From positions 434,001-498,000 of the forward strand of contig JAFEEG010000001.1 of assembly GCA_018241225.1 (NCBI GenBank): DNA of 64,000 nucleotides, in the 5' to 3' direction. Below the pieces are notes generated by a model. That model saw nothing but the letters and a program-made list of their open reading frames with translations. It was not told the DNA's origin and made no database searches. The translations under genes and the position numbers were made by a program. Source of the DNA: Pseudomonadota bacterium. Its GTDB lineage: Bacteria; Pseudomonadota; Gammaproteobacteria; Burkholderiales; Burkholderiaceae_C. Below, one piece after another: positions 34,243 through 42,852 of this stretch (the stretch's first letter is position 1; each line of letters opens with the position of its first letter).

Positions 34243-34689
34243 ATGCCGGCTCCCTTCCTCAATCCCATTCCGCAGTTGAAGGCCGCGCGCCTCGCGTGCG
34301 CGGGAGGTCTGCTGCTGTGTCTGATCGGACAGGGCGCATTCGCTGTCGACGTGCTGGTCGTGACCGACAGCGGCCACCCCGTGCAGTCCGTTGCGGGCGT
34401 GCGCGTGATCGAGCTGGATCTGCCTGAGCGCATCGAAGCCGAGCTGGCGGTGGGACTGCCCAACGATCCCAGCCGCGCGGCCGCGCTCGTGCAGCAGCAT
34501 CTGCGCGAGGGAGGCCAAGTACTGCAGCGGCACATCGGCAGCGCCTACCAAGGCGTCGCCGATGCGTGGGGTCTCGGCATCGCCAAGGTACCCGCCGTGG
34601 TGGTCGATCAACGCTTCGTGATCTACGGCGACCCCGACGTGGCCCGCGCCGTGGCCCGCATCGAAGCCCATCGGAGGGCGCAACCATGA
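34243..34689 (+). CDS. TIGR03757 (PFL_4709 family) ICE protein
   Basis: 148 residues, ATG 34243 with AGGA at 34230-34233. A signal peptide (about 14-34) is followed by VDVLVVTDSGHPVQ and VIELDLPERIEAELAVGLP. IAKVPAVVVDQRFVIYGDPDVARAV near the C-terminus is family-typical and resembles the last part of a thioredoxin fold without CxxC (TrbC-like). Overlaps the next gene by 4 nt. Confidence 0.88.
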   Translation: MPAPFLNPIPQLKAARLACAGGLLLCLIGQGAFAVDVLVVTDSGHPVQSVAGVRVIELDLPERIEAELAVGLPNDPSRAAALVQQHLREGGQVLQRHIGSAYQGVADAWGLGIAKVPAVVVDQRFVIYGDPDVARAVARIEAHRRAQP

Positions 34690-35636
34690 ATCGCCTGCTG
34701 TCGGCGTCGTCGCGCCGAGCCCGCCTTGCGATCGCCTCGGTGCTGTTGGGCGGCGCTGCAACGAGCTTCGCGCTGAACACGGCCACCATTGTGACCTCGA
34801 CCCTGTCGCCCGACTGCCTGGAATACCGCGTCGTCGGCATCTGCTACTGGCTGTACTGCACGTGGACCGGCTGCACGGTCCGCACGTCGGTGAAGGTGCG
34901 TCACTACGTCCCCGACGCGGTGGTGTCGAGCTACAGCAATACCGGCGAAAACCCGTGGGTCGAGGTGCGCGTGATGAGCACGCCGAATCCCACGGCAAAA
35001 GCTGGCGGCGATGGCACGACCAACCACGACAACGAGAACAACCTCGCCAAGTTCAAGAACGCCGATGTGATCGGCCATCCCGGCGGTTCGGTCTTCAGCC
35101 AGTTCGCCAGCGCATCCGGCTACGCCTGCCAAGGCGCGGGCACAGCCTTCATGCCATACCTGCTGAGTACCCTCGACACGCTGGCTTGGCGTTACAACGT
35201 GCCGGAGGTGGTGTACCCCGAGTCACTGATTCCCGGAAGGCGCGAGATCGGGAATCGCACCAGCGCCAACCTGTGGGGCAACGTCTATCCGCGCGGCGGC
35301 TTCCTGCACCAGACCGACGACTATAAGACCGGTGCCGTCGTCGCGCAGCGTGCGGGCGACATCGTGACGCGACGCACGCAGCCGCACGTCTACCAGCCGC
35401 TATTGGCGAGTTCGCGTGACGGCTATTGGCCGGCCGGCGCCCTGGTGGAAGGCGACGCCTCCACCGGCAAGTGGCAGGAGCTGACGCCGACCCTCTCGAA
35501 CTCCTGCGCGGTGTTCCCGCACAGCAATACGCGCGTGCAGGCCCGGCAAGGCGACTATGCCTGGGCGCTGTGGCGGCCCTATGCCTGCTGTGAACGCCGT
35601 GGGCAGGTCTTCCTTGGCAGCGTCGATTTCCAGTGA
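34686..35636 (+). CDS. TIGR03756 (TraU-like) ICE protein
   Basis: 316 residues with a signal peptide (about 10-30). Cysteines are frequent (SPDCLEYRVVGICYWLYCTWTGC) and the end (RPYACCERRGQVFLGSVDF) is typical of TraU-like periplasmic proteins. It probably needs the DsbA-like protein two genes upstream. It would act in F-type mating-pair stabilisation or DNA transfer. ATGA overlap with the previous gene. Confidence 0.88.
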   Translation: MNRLLSASSRRARLAIASVLLGGAATSFALNTATIVTSTLSPDCLEYRVVGICYWLYCTWTGCTVRTSVKVRHYVPDAVVSSYSNTGENPWVEVRVMSTPNPTAKAGGDGTTNHDNENNLAKFKNADVIGHPGGSVFSQFASASGYACQGAGTAFMPYLLSTLDTLAWRYNVPEVVYPESLIPGRREIGNRTSANLWGNVYPRGGFLHQTDDYKTGAVVAQRAGDIVTRRTQPHVYQPLLASSRDGYWPAGALVEGDASTGKWQELTPTLSNSCAVFPHSNTRVQARQGDYAWALWRPYACCERRGQVFLGSVDFQ

Positions 35637-35646
35637 GGGGTTCTCC

Positions 35647-37047
35647 ATGAAAACATCTCTCTCCCGTCTTGCGCAACGCGCCAAGCCCTACACGCTCAGC
35701 ATCGCGCTCGCCTGCGCCGTCACAACCGGGGCCGGAGTCGCCTGGGCGCAGACCCGCATCAACCCGACCGGCGTCGGCGTGAGCGGCAGCGTCATCGGCG
35801 ACGACGTGCTCTACAGCATCGGCGGCGGCCGCGCCGTGTCAATGGGCGGCGCCGGGAGCATGCAAAGCATCGGTGTGGGCATTGGCTGGAACAGCAACCT
35901 CATCTGCGGCGACATGAGCATCACGACGACGCTGCAGAACCAGTTGAACGGCATCACCAACGGCTTCCAGCAGATCATGAGCAACGTGATCCAGAGCGCG
36001 ACCAGCGCCGTGGCCTCGCTGCCGGCGCTGATCATCCAGCGCGCCGATCCGGGCCTCTACAACCTGCTGACCAATGGCGTGCTGCAGGCCCGGCTCGACT
36101 TCGACCGCAGCAAGCTGACCTGCAAGGCGATGGCCAACCGGATGGCGGACATGGCCGGTGGCCAGGCTGGGTGGGATCAGCTCGCCGAGGGCTTTGCGCT
36201 GCGCGATGCGGTGAGCAGCACCGATGCGGTGTCCGCCGTCGAGCAGGCCGAATCGAACAAGGGCAACAACGGCGTGCCCTGGGTCGGGGGCAGCAACGCG
36301 GGCGGTTCGGGCCAGGGCTCGATCAAGGTGGTCGGCGACGTGACCCGCGCCGGATACAACCTGCTGAACAGCCGCGGCGTCACGGACACCTCGTCCATCC
36401 CGCGCGCCTCCTGCGGCAACCGGCTGACCTGCCAAACCTGGCCCTCGCCACAGGCCGCCGCGGACTTCGCCAAGCGCGTGCTCGGCGAGCGCGAGCAACG
36501 CACCTGCGAGACCTGCACCAAGACGCAGACGACACCTGGCGTCGGCCTGACGCCGGTGATTCAGGAAGAGTACGAGACCAAGCTGCAGGCGCTGCAGGGC
36601 CTCGTGACGGGCTCGGCGCCGATGACGGTGGCGAACCTCGAAACCGCCGGCAGCAACTCGCTGCCGATCACCCGCGGCGTCATCGAGGCGTTGCGCGACG
36701 AGCCCGATCAAGACCTGCTCGGCAAGCGTCTGGCGTCCGAGGCCGCGCTGTCGAGCGTGCTGGAGAAGGCCTTGCTGTTGCAGCGCACGTTGCTGACCGG
36801 CAAGAAGGAGCCGAACGTCGCCGCCAACGAACTGGCGGTGAAGGCGGTCGATCAGGAGAACACCGCGCTGGAGCAGGAGATCAACAACCTCAAGACCGAG
36901 CTGGAGCTGCGGCGCACGCTGGCCGGCAATTCGGCCATGGCGATCGTGCAGCGGCACGGCACCCGCGCCGCCGGCTCGCGCGGCATCTTCGAGGGCGACA
37001 CCACGCGCGACCGGCTCAAGGAAGTGCAGAAGCCGAGGAACAACTGA
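35647..37047 (+). CDS. TIGR03755 (PFL_4711 family) ICE protein
   Basis: 466 residues with a signal peptide ending in GVAWAQ. The sequence is Gly/Ser rich early (GVGVSGSVIGDDVLYSIGGG) and then helical, with a Cys cluster near RASCGNRLTCQTW and RTCETCTKT. A coiled coil lies near the C-terminus (QENTALEQEINNLKTELELRR). TraH-like in role and position. The ATG at 35647 has GAGGGG at 35635-35640. The stop overlaps the next start by 1 nt. Confidence 0.88.
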   Translation: MKTSLSRLAQRAKPYTLSIALACAVTTGAGVAWAQTRINPTGVGVSGSVIGDDVLYSIGGGRAVSMGGAGSMQSIGVGIGWNSNLICGDMSITTTLQNQLNGITNGFQQIMSNVIQSATSAVASLPALIIQRADPGLYNLLTNGVLQARLDFDRSKLTCKAMANRMADMAGGQAGWDQLAEGFALRDAVSSTDAVSAVEQAESNKGNNGVPWVGGSNAGGSGQGSIKVVGDVTRAGYNLLNSRGVTDTSSIPRASCGNRLTCQTWPSPQAAADFAKRVLGEREQRTCETCTKTQTTPGVGLTPVIQEEYETKLQALQGLVTGSAPMTVANLETAGSNSLPITRGVIEALRDEPDQDLLGKRLASEAALSSVLEKALLLQRTLLTGKKEPNVAANELAVKAVDQENTALEQEINNLKTELELRRTLAGNSAMAIVQRHGTRAAGSRGIFEGDTTRDRLKEVQKPRNN

Positions 37048-37406
37048 TGGCTGCGCGCGCCTGGACCTGGCTGCGGCCCGCCTGGTTGTTCAACCGGCGC
37101 ATGGCCGTCGCGCTGCTGTGGGTGCTGGCGGTCGCCGGCATTGCGGCGGGCGTGAACGTCGTGGGCCTGCACGTCGTCGGCAGCATCGACGGTTGGGAGC
37201 GCTGGCTGCGCCAGCACTCGGCCCATTTCCTGGTGTGGCGGCTGCTGATCTACGCGGCGACGGCCTACGGCTGGTGGTGGATGCGTCGGCGCCTGCGCGA
37301 GCGCGAGCCGTCGCCCGAGGCGCACCAGCGCCTGCTGCGTGTCGAAATCGCGGCCGGCGTCACCCTTGTGCTGCTCGAAGGCAGCCAACTGCTGCGCAGC
37401 GGCTGA
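37047..37406 (+). CDS. small ICE membrane protein
   Basis: 119 residues with about three hydrophobic helices (18-43, 60-76 and 95-112) and a basic turn (WWMRRRLRERE). It is found between the TIGR03755 and traG-like genes in related ICEs. No named family that I can assign with confidence. It overlaps the preceding stop by 1 nt. Confidence 0.75.
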   Translation: MAARAWTWLRPAWLFNRRMAVALLWVLAVAGIAAGVNVVGLHVVGSIDGWERWLRQHSAHFLVWRLLIYAATAYGWWWMRRRLREREPSPEAHQRLLRVEIAAGVTLVLLEGSQLLRSG

Positions 37407-37428
37407 ACGACAAGGCGAGGAGCACGCC

Positions 37429-38958
37429 ATGACCCTCTACACGACCGACTACCTGGAGTATTACCTGACGCTTGTCGGGTGGATCGTCAACAACGGCATC
37501 TGGAACATCCTGGTGGCCAGCGGCGTGTTTGCGCTGCCCTTCGTGGTGATCGTCGTGCAGGAGTGGCTGCGCGCACGCGCCGAAGGCGCCGACGAGGGCA
37601 ATAAGGGCGTGCTGTCCTCGATGCGCATCGAGAACCGGGTATGGGTGGCGATCGTCGTGATCCTGTTTGCCGGCATCCCCTTCATCCCGGTCGACCTCAG
37701 CACGATCCGCTTCGACACGACGCGCTCTGCGCAGTGCCAGGTCAGCGCCCCGCAACCCAACGACACGGGCTGGTCCAATGCCTACACGACGCTCAACAAC
37801 CAGAACGCGCTGGTGCCGGTGTGGTGGTTCTTCATGCACGCGATCTCGAAGGCGGTCACGGGCGGGGCGGTGGCGGCGATTCCCTGCGGCACCGACCTGC
37901 GGCAGATGCGCATGGACGTGGACGCCACCCGCATCGACGACCCGGTGCTGGCTCAGGAGGTGGGCGACTTTGTGCACGACTGCTACGGCCCGTCGCGTGC
38001 CAAGTTGTTCATGAACCGGCCCACGCTCTCCGACGAGCAGATGAACGACGTCACCTGGATCGGGTCGAGCTACTTCATGGGCAACACGGGCTTCTACGAC
38101 ACATACCACTCCAACACGCCCCGCACGGCCTGGCCGTATGACGCGACGCGCGATGCGGGGCTGGCTCAGGTGGACAGCGGCGGGGGCTATCCCACGTGCC
38201 GGCAATGGTGGTCCGACGGCAACAGTGGCCTGCGCGCACGCCTACTGGCTCAGGTCGACCCCGATCTGCTGACGCGCATGGGCCGCTGGGCGGGCTTCCT
38301 GTCACAGGCGGAGGCGAACGACTCGGTGATCCGCGCCGTGGTCTCGCCAAGACAACAGAAAATGAACCAGGGCTCGGTCTACACCGACTACGGAGGGCAG
38401 ATCGAAAAGACGCTGCCCAACATCGTCACGCGCGGCGCCGGCGACCTCGGCATGACGATGGGCTCGCTCGGCGTTTTTCCGGCCATGGACGTGGTGCGCC
38501 AGGCGCTGCCGATGGTGGTGTCGCTGCTCAAGATGGCGCTGGTCATCTGCATCCCGCTGGTGCTGGTTTTCGGCACCTACGAGCTGAAGGCCCTGGTCGC
38601 GGTGAGCTGCGTGGAGTTCGCGCTGTTCTTCGTGGACTTCTGGTTCCAGCTCGCGCGCTGGCTCGACTCGACGATTCTCGACGCGCTCTATGGCTGGGGG
38701 TTCGGAGCGAACCGGCCGCACAGCAACTTCGATCCGCTGATCGGCCTGAACAACGCCTTTGGGGACATGCTGCTGAACTTCGTGATGGCGACGATGTTCA
38801 TCGTGCTGCCTGGGTTTTGGGTGGCGGCGCTGGGCTGGGTCGGCGTGCGCGCGGGTAATGTGCTGAACGCGCTCACCGTCGCCACAGGCGACGCGAAGGC
38901 GGCCGGGGGGAGCGGATCGCGCGTAGCGATTTCGGCCGCCAAAGGATCAGGAAAGTAG
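37429..38958 (+). CDS. traG: TraG-N-type mating pair protein
   Basis: 509 residues, ATG 37429 with GCGAGGAG upstream. Several transmembrane helices: about 12-45, 68-88, and three in 340-480 (VVSLLKMALVICIPLVLVFGTYELKALVAV). The periplasmic loop (about 95-330) contains VWWFFMHAISKAVTGG. This corresponds to the TraG N-terminal domain of F-type systems, which acts in pilus assembly and mating-pair stabilisation. The C-terminal entry-exclusion part of F TraG is absent, as usual for this ICE class. Confidence 0.88.
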   Translation: MTLYTTDYLEYYLTLVGWIVNNGIWNILVASGVFALPFVVIVVQEWLRARAEGADEGNKGVLSSMRIENRVWVAIVVILFAGIPFIPVDLSTIRFDTTRSAQCQVSAPQPNDTGWSNAYTTLNNQNALVPVWWFFMHAISKAVTGGAVAAIPCGTDLRQMRMDVDATRIDDPVLAQEVGDFVHDCYGPSRAKLFMNRPTLSDEQMNDVTWIGSSYFMGNTGFYDTYHSNTPRTAWPYDATRDAGLAQVDSGGGYPTCRQWWSDGNSGLRARLLAQVDPDLLTRMGRWAGFLSQAEANDSVIRAVVSPRQQKMNQGSVYTDYGGQIEKTLPNIVTRGAGDLGMTMGSLGVFPAMDVVRQALPMVVSLLKMALVICIPLVLVFGTYELKALVAVSCVEFALFFVDFWFQLARWLDSTILDALYGWGFGANRPHSNFDPLIGLNNAFGDMLLNFVMATMFIVLPGFWVAALGWVGVRAGNVLNALTVATGDAKAAGGSGSRVAISAAKGSGK

Positions 38959-38970
38959 TCGCCGCGTCGG

Positions 38971-39330
38971 CTACTTGTCTGGATCGCCCATGTCGTGGCG
39001 CCACTCGTTTTTGTCATAGAGGCCGAACCCGCCGTGTCCCTCGCGCCATTCGGGTTGCTCGTCATTGGCGCTCCAATTCGGGGAGTTGCGCATGCTCCAG
39101 GCAGCAGCTATGAGCACTGCGACCAGCAGCGCGAACCAGAACGCGCTGTAGAGCAGGACGCCGATCACGGCGAGCTTGACGACCGACGATGCTGCGCGAG
39201 CAGCGCCAGGCGCCAAATCCCGCGCACGCAACCAGCCCTGCGCCCGTCGATCCAGACGCGCACAGGCTCGCCAAGCCCGGCCCAGCGCTCGGCCGAGGCG
39301 TTCGAAGGTGGTCTGTGCGGCGGTCTTCAT
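38971..39330 (-). CDS. DUF3742 family ICE protein
   Basis: 119 residues on the minus strand, converging on traG with a 12-nt gap. A basic N-terminal region (FERLGRALGRAWRACARLDRRAQ) is followed by one strong transmembrane helix (about 50-77) and the conserved tail (EWREGHGGFGLYDKNEWRHDMGDPDK). This protein closes the conjugation block in this ICE family. Role unknown. Confidence 0.85.
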   Translation of the reverse strand: MKTAAQTTFERLGRALGRAWRACARLDRRAQGWLRARDLAPGAARAASSVVKLAVIGVLLYSAFWFALLVAVLIAAAWSMRNSPNWSANDEQPEWREGHGGFGLYDKNEWRHDMGDPDK

Positions 39331-39452
39331 GGCAGCTACCTCATGGTCGTCCTGTGCTCTGCTCGTTTGATTGAATCCTGCATGAATTTACAAATCATGG
39401 TGGAAATTCTGTGCAACATCTAATCACGCCGAGCACGAACGCATGCAGCACG

Positions 39453-39917
39453 CTAGCCTGTGTGTTCGTTCTGCCAGTCGGCGTTGCTCGCTGCCACCAG
39501 CGCGGCCCAATCGTCCGGCGGATTGCCGCGTCCCAGCATCTTCTCGAACACCGCGTAGGGGTCGGACTTGCTGCCCGCCGATCGCAAGGTCTGCTCGTCG
39601 TTGACCCAGGCGTACACGATGACCTTCGCCTTCGAGTCGTACCGGAAAAACAGCCGATAGCGCCGACCGAGCTTGGCCCGCCGCCAGTGGCGGTAGTCTG
39701 GCCCCATCGTGTTGCCCTGTCGGTATTCGTCGCGCGCAGGATCGCCCGGCACCACGTCCTGTATCAGGTGGACCAAGGCCCGAAAGAACTTGACGTTGGC
39801 GTTGGACGCGAAGCCCTCGGGGTCGTTCTCCTGGGTGCGCAGCACCGCCGCGCGCAGCTTCGTCAACTGCTCGATCAGGTTGTCGTGGAACAGCAGCGTC
39901 CAGCCATGCTGCTGCAT
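39453..39917 (-). CDS. yhaV: YhaV-type ribonuclease toxin
   Basis: 154 residues. The start overlaps the antitoxin stop (ATGA, 39919-39915). GWTLLFHDNLIEQLTKLRAAV, YRHWRRAKLGRRYRLFFRYDSKAKVIVYAWVND and EKMLGRGNPPDDWAAL are strongly characteristic of the YhaV family of RelE-fold mRNA interferases. With PrlF it forms a type II toxin-antitoxin pair that would favour retention of the element. Confidence 0.92.
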   Translation of the reverse strand: MQQHGWTLLFHDNLIEQLTKLRAAVLRTQENDPEGFASNANVKFFRALVHLIQDVVPGDPARDEYRQGNTMGPDYRHWRRAKLGRRYRLFFRYDSKAKVIVYAWVNDEQTLRSAGSKSDPYAVFEKMLGRGNPPDDWAALVAASNADWQNEHTG

Positions 39918-40234
39918 CAGATTTCCACGTCCTCATCGAAATCATCACCCAGGATAACCTTGTGGCCTGCGTGTTCCAGCATCGTGCGGGCCAGATCCTC
40001 CGGCAGGCCGCGGATGTTCCGGCCTGCCTCGATGTCGCTGGCCAGCAGGGTCAGGAACGCGGCGATGGCGGGGTCCTCATGCTCGGCATCGACGCGGGTC
40101 ACGATGACTTCGCCGCCGCGCAGGTCGAACGCCACCTTGCCGCCAGTGTCTACCCCCAGCGCCTGCCGGATGGACTTGGGCAGCGTGATCTGACCCTTGG
40201 AGGTCAGCGTCGCGACTTCGTGGATTTCGGGCAT
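39917..40234 (-). CDS. prlF: PrlF-type antitoxin
   Basis: 105 residues, ATG at 40234 with AGGAG just upstream. VATLTSKGQITLPKSIRQALGV at 7-28 is the AbrB-fold DNA-binding domain. The C-terminal half (FLTLLASDIEAGRNIRGLPEDLARTM) is the toxin-binding part seen in PrlF. A longer reading frame to 40384 is rejected because it would run through the operator/promoter. It likely represses its own promoter at the palindrome 40262-40285. Confidence 0.92.
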   Translation of the reverse strand: MPEIHEVATLTSKGQITLPKSIRQALGVDTGGKVAFDLRGGEVIVTRVDAEHEDPAIAAFLTLLASDIEAGRNIRGLPEDLARTMLEHAGHKVILGDDFDEDVEI

Positions 40235-40261
40235 GGCGGCACTCCTAGTGGCGATGCCCGG

Positions 40262-40290
40262 ATGGTAAGGAAATTTCCTTACCATGTCAA
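40262..40290 (-). promoter_or_regulatory. prlF-yhaV promoter with overlapping 24-bp perfect palindrome
   Basis: On the minus strand TTGACA (40290-40285) is spaced 17 bp from TACCAT (40267-40262). A perfect 24-bp palindrome (half-site ATGGTAAGGAAA, 40262-40273, and its complement 40274-40285) covers the whole spacer and the -10 box and touches the -35. Binding there would block polymerase, as expected for antitoxin autoregulation. Confidence 0.85.
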
Positions 40291-40294
40291 TGTG

Positions 40295-40545
40295 AATGCG
40301 CATGTGCTGGATCAAGGTGGATGGATCGGCTCCATCGTAGGTACGGCACAGCCAGCCTTCCCGCACAAATGCGCCCTGGGCCAAGCCCGCATTGGTTGTG
40401 GTTCGGCCGCCCTGGTTGCCCTATATCCAAAGGCTTCAGAAGGCCAAAGGGCTGGGGAAGGGGCAAGGGAATGGGGCCAAGGGGAATGGCCCTATCCGAA
40501 AAGGCCAAAAGGCTCCCCCGACCGGCCCACCGTCCGGGGTTCGCC
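40295..40545 (+). other. candidate origin of transfer (oriT) upstream of relaxase
   Basis: About 250 nt without a credible gene between the prlF promoter and the relaxase start. It is rich in related G-rich units (GGCCAAAGGGC, GGGCAAGGGAATGG, GGCCAAGGGGAATGGCC, AAGGCCAAAAGG) and contains an inverted repeat GGGCCA 40474-40479 with TGGCCC 40487-40492. In the ICEclc family oriT lies beside the relaxase gene. Location and repeats support this, but no nick site can be assigned. Confidence 0.45.
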
Positions 40546-42405
40546 ATGCTCTCGCTGTTCCAACGCAAACGGCCGCCGCCCACCTCTGGCGCAGCGCCGA
40601 CACCCACACCTCTTGCCGATCCCGGCAAAGGGCTGATGCGGCCGGAGCCGGCCGCATCGCTGCTGGCGACACCGCGCCGGCAGCGACTGCTGGAACACAT
40701 CTGGCAGCGCACCTCGCTGTCGCGCCGCCAGTTCGCCACGCTGTACCTGGCGCCCCTGGAGCGCTACGCCGAGCTGGTCCAGCAGTTCCCCGCCTCGGAA
40801 TCGCATCACCATGCCTACCCGGGCGGCATGCTGGACCATGGCCTGGAGATCGTCGCCTACGCCCTCAAGCTGCGGCAGTCGCACCTGTTCCCCGCCGGCA
40901 CCACTCCAGAGGCGCAAGCCGCACAAGCTGAGGCCTGGACGGCCGGCACTGCCTATGCGGCGCTGTTGCACGACGTCGGCAAGGTCGCCGTCGACCTGCA
41001 CGTGGAGTACGCGGACGGCATGGTCTGGCATCCCTGGCACGGCCCGCTGCGGCGGCCGTACCGTTTTCGGTACAGGAAAGAGCGCGAGTACCGGCTGCAC
41101 AGCGCCGCTACGGGCTTGCTCTACGCCCGGATGCTCGATCCGGGCATTTTCGACTGGCTCGCTGGATACCCCGACCTCTGGGCCTCGCTCCTGTACGTGC
41201 TGGCCGGCCAGCACGAGCACGCCGGCATGCTCGGCGAGCTGGTCGTGCAGGCTGACCAGGCCTCGGTGGCCAAGGAACTCGGCGGCGATCCCAGCAAGGC
41301 GCTGGCCGCGCCCAAGCACGCACTCCAGCGCAAGCTGCTCGATGGCCTGCGCTTCCTGCTCAGGGAGGAATTCAAGCTGAACCAGCCCCAGGCCTCGGAC
41401 GGCTGGCTGACCCAGGATGCACTGTGGTTGGTGAGCAAAACCGTCTCGGACAAACTGCGCGCACATCTGCTGCAGCAAGGCATCGACGGCATCCCCGCCA
41501 GCAACACGGCAGTGTTCAATGTGCTGCAGGACCACGGCATCGCCTTGCCCACGCCAGACGGCAAGGCGATCTGGAAAGCCACCGTCGCGAGCGATGCCGG
41601 CTGGTCGCACAGCTTCACGTTCCTGAAGCTGTCGCCCGCGCTGATCTGGGAGGCGGCCGAACGGCCCGCACCGTTCGCAGGCCACGTGCAGATCGAACAA
41701 AGCGAGGAAGAGCCAGCGCGGCAAGTTCCAGTGCCCGGTGCCGCTCCCGCGGAGCCCGCACCGCCCAGCACGGCGCCCATCGCGTCAGCAGCGACGGATA
41801 ACGGCGTTGGCACGTTGCTCGAGCTGCTGGACATGCCGCCAGCCGCCTCGGCAACTCCGCTCGCAGCCGAGCCTCCACCGAGCGTGCCGCACGAGCATCA
41901 GCACGACACGGTAGCCGCATCGCTTCAAGCTCCACTCGCGGAAACGTTGCGCCACCGTGTCGAGCCCTCCGGCGAAAACTTCATGGCCTGGCTGACCCAG
42001 GGTGTGCAGACCCGCAAGCTCATCATCAACGACGCCAAGGCCCTGGTGCATACCGTCGCCGGCACCGCGTACTTGGTCAGCCCCGGCGTCTTCCAACGTT
42101 ACACGCAGGAGCATCCGCAGGTGGCGGCCATCGCCCGCCAGGAAAATCTGGAGGCGTGGCAGTGGGTGCAGAAGCGCTTCGAGAAGCTGGGCCGCCACCG
42201 AAAGCAGGCCAGCGGTTTGAATATCTGGACCTGCGAAGTCACTGGGCCGCGCAAATCACGGCGGTTGCATGGCTATTTGTTGTCGCAGCCCGATGCGCTA
42301 TTCGGCGAAATGCCGCCAGATAACCCTTACCTGCGTCTCGCCAACGACATAGCAAAGGACGAAAATCCCGTCGCTGAACCCAATAACGACAACGCGCAGG
42401 GATAG
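40546..42405 (+). CDS. traI: MobH-family relaxase (TraI)
   Basis: 619 residues, ATG 40546 with CGGGG upstream; the open frame continues upstream into the repeat-rich candidate oriT, so longer starts are rejected. The TraI_2 domain has SHHHAYPGGMLDHGLE at about 86-101 and the HD-type metal motif LLHDVGKVAVDLH at about 140-152. A variable Pro/Ala linker (about 385-470) leads to the C-terminal domain (NFMAWLTQGVQTRKLIINDAKALVH). It cuts and carries the transferred strand to TraD. This is the relaxase class of PFGI-1/ICEclc elements. Confidence 0.92.
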   Translation: MLSLFQRKRPPPTSGAAPTPTPLADPGKGLMRPEPAASLLATPRRQRLLEHIWQRTSLSRRQFATLYLAPLERYAELVQQFPASESHHHAYPGGMLDHGLEIVAYALKLRQSHLFPAGTTPEAQAAQAEAWTAGTAYAALLHDVGKVAVDLHVEYADGMVWHPWHGPLRRPYRFRYRKEREYRLHSAATGLLYARMLDPGIFDWLAGYPDLWASLLYVLAGQHEHAGMLGELVVQADQASVAKELGGDPSKALAAPKHALQRKLLDGLRFLLREEFKLNQPQASDGWLTQDALWLVSKTVSDKLRAHLLQQGIDGIPASNTAVFNVLQDHGIALPTPDGKAIWKATVASDAGWSHSFTFLKLSPALIWEAAERPAPFAGHVQIEQSEEEPARQVPVPGAAPAEPAPPSTAPIASAATDNGVGTLLELLDMPPAASATPLAAEPPPSVPHEHQHDTVAASLQAPLAETLRHRVEPSGENFMAWLTQGVQTRKLIINDAKALVHTVAGTAYLVSPGVFQRYTQEHPQVAAIARQENLEAWQWVQKRFEKLGRHRKQASGLNIWTCEVTGPRKSRRLHGYLLSQPDALFGEMPPDNPYLRLANDIAKDENPVAEPNNDNAQG

Positions 42406-42430
42406 GTCAACGGCCATGGGCCGGACGGCT

Positions 42431-42736
42431 TCAGTCCTCTGATTTGGAGGGCGCCGCCTCGGCCAGCTTGGCCTCGGTCAGGGCTATCAGATGGGCGGAA
42501 CTGCATTTCAGCGCACGAGCGATCTTGAGGATCAAGGGGAGCGTGGGGACATGCTCGCCGCGCTCGATCTTTCCCATGTGCGAGCGCTCGATCCCGGCCA
42601 GGTGAGCCAGTGTTTCCTGGGCGACGCCCACACTGGTCCTTTTTTCGCGAACAGCGGCCCCAAAGGCGATGGCTGGTTCTGCTTCGTAGGTGGTCGTACC
42701 GGTCGGTCGGCCTCTCTGGATCGGGCGCTTCTGCAT
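42431..42736 (-). CDS. XRE-family repressor
   Basis: 101 residues. A Cro/C1 helix-turn-helix is clear: FGAAVREKRTSVGVAQETLAHLAGIERSHMGKIERGEHVPTLPLILKIARAL. Start taken at the ATG 42736 (MQKRPIQRGRPTG). It converges on traI and is divergent from the LysR-like gene. A small palindrome GTTAA-AC-TTAAC at 42774-42785 lies upstream and could be its operator. Such repressors often control ICE transfer or excision genes. Confidence 0.85.
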   Translation of the reverse strand: MQKRPIQRGRPTGTTTYEAEPAIAFGAAVREKRTSVGVAQETLAHLAGIERSHMGKIERGEHVPTLPLILKIARALKCSSAHLIALTEAKLAEAAPSKSED

Positions 42737-42773
42737 CGGCAAAAGCGTCGAGCATTGCCCGCATATAAACCAC

Positions 42774-42785
42774 GTTAAACTTAAC
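42774..42785. promoter_or_regulatory. small palindrome in divergent intergenic region
   Basis: GTTAA 42774-42778 and TTAAC 42781-42785 flank AC, in an AT-rich patch (CATATAAACC nearby) between the XRE gene and the LysR-like gene. A possible XRE operator. Short, so chance occurrence is possible. Confidence 0.35.
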
Positions 42786-42852
42786 TCACAAATGCGATCG
42801 CACGCTTGATGCCTTCGCTGCCAAGGAACTTCTCCCTGCGAGGACACCGGAC

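Noticed and set aside
39917..40384. Longer 155-codon version of the prlF antitoxin
   Set aside because: Would translate through the promoter and palindrome. The ATG at 40234 with AGGAG and the conserved PrlF start fit better.
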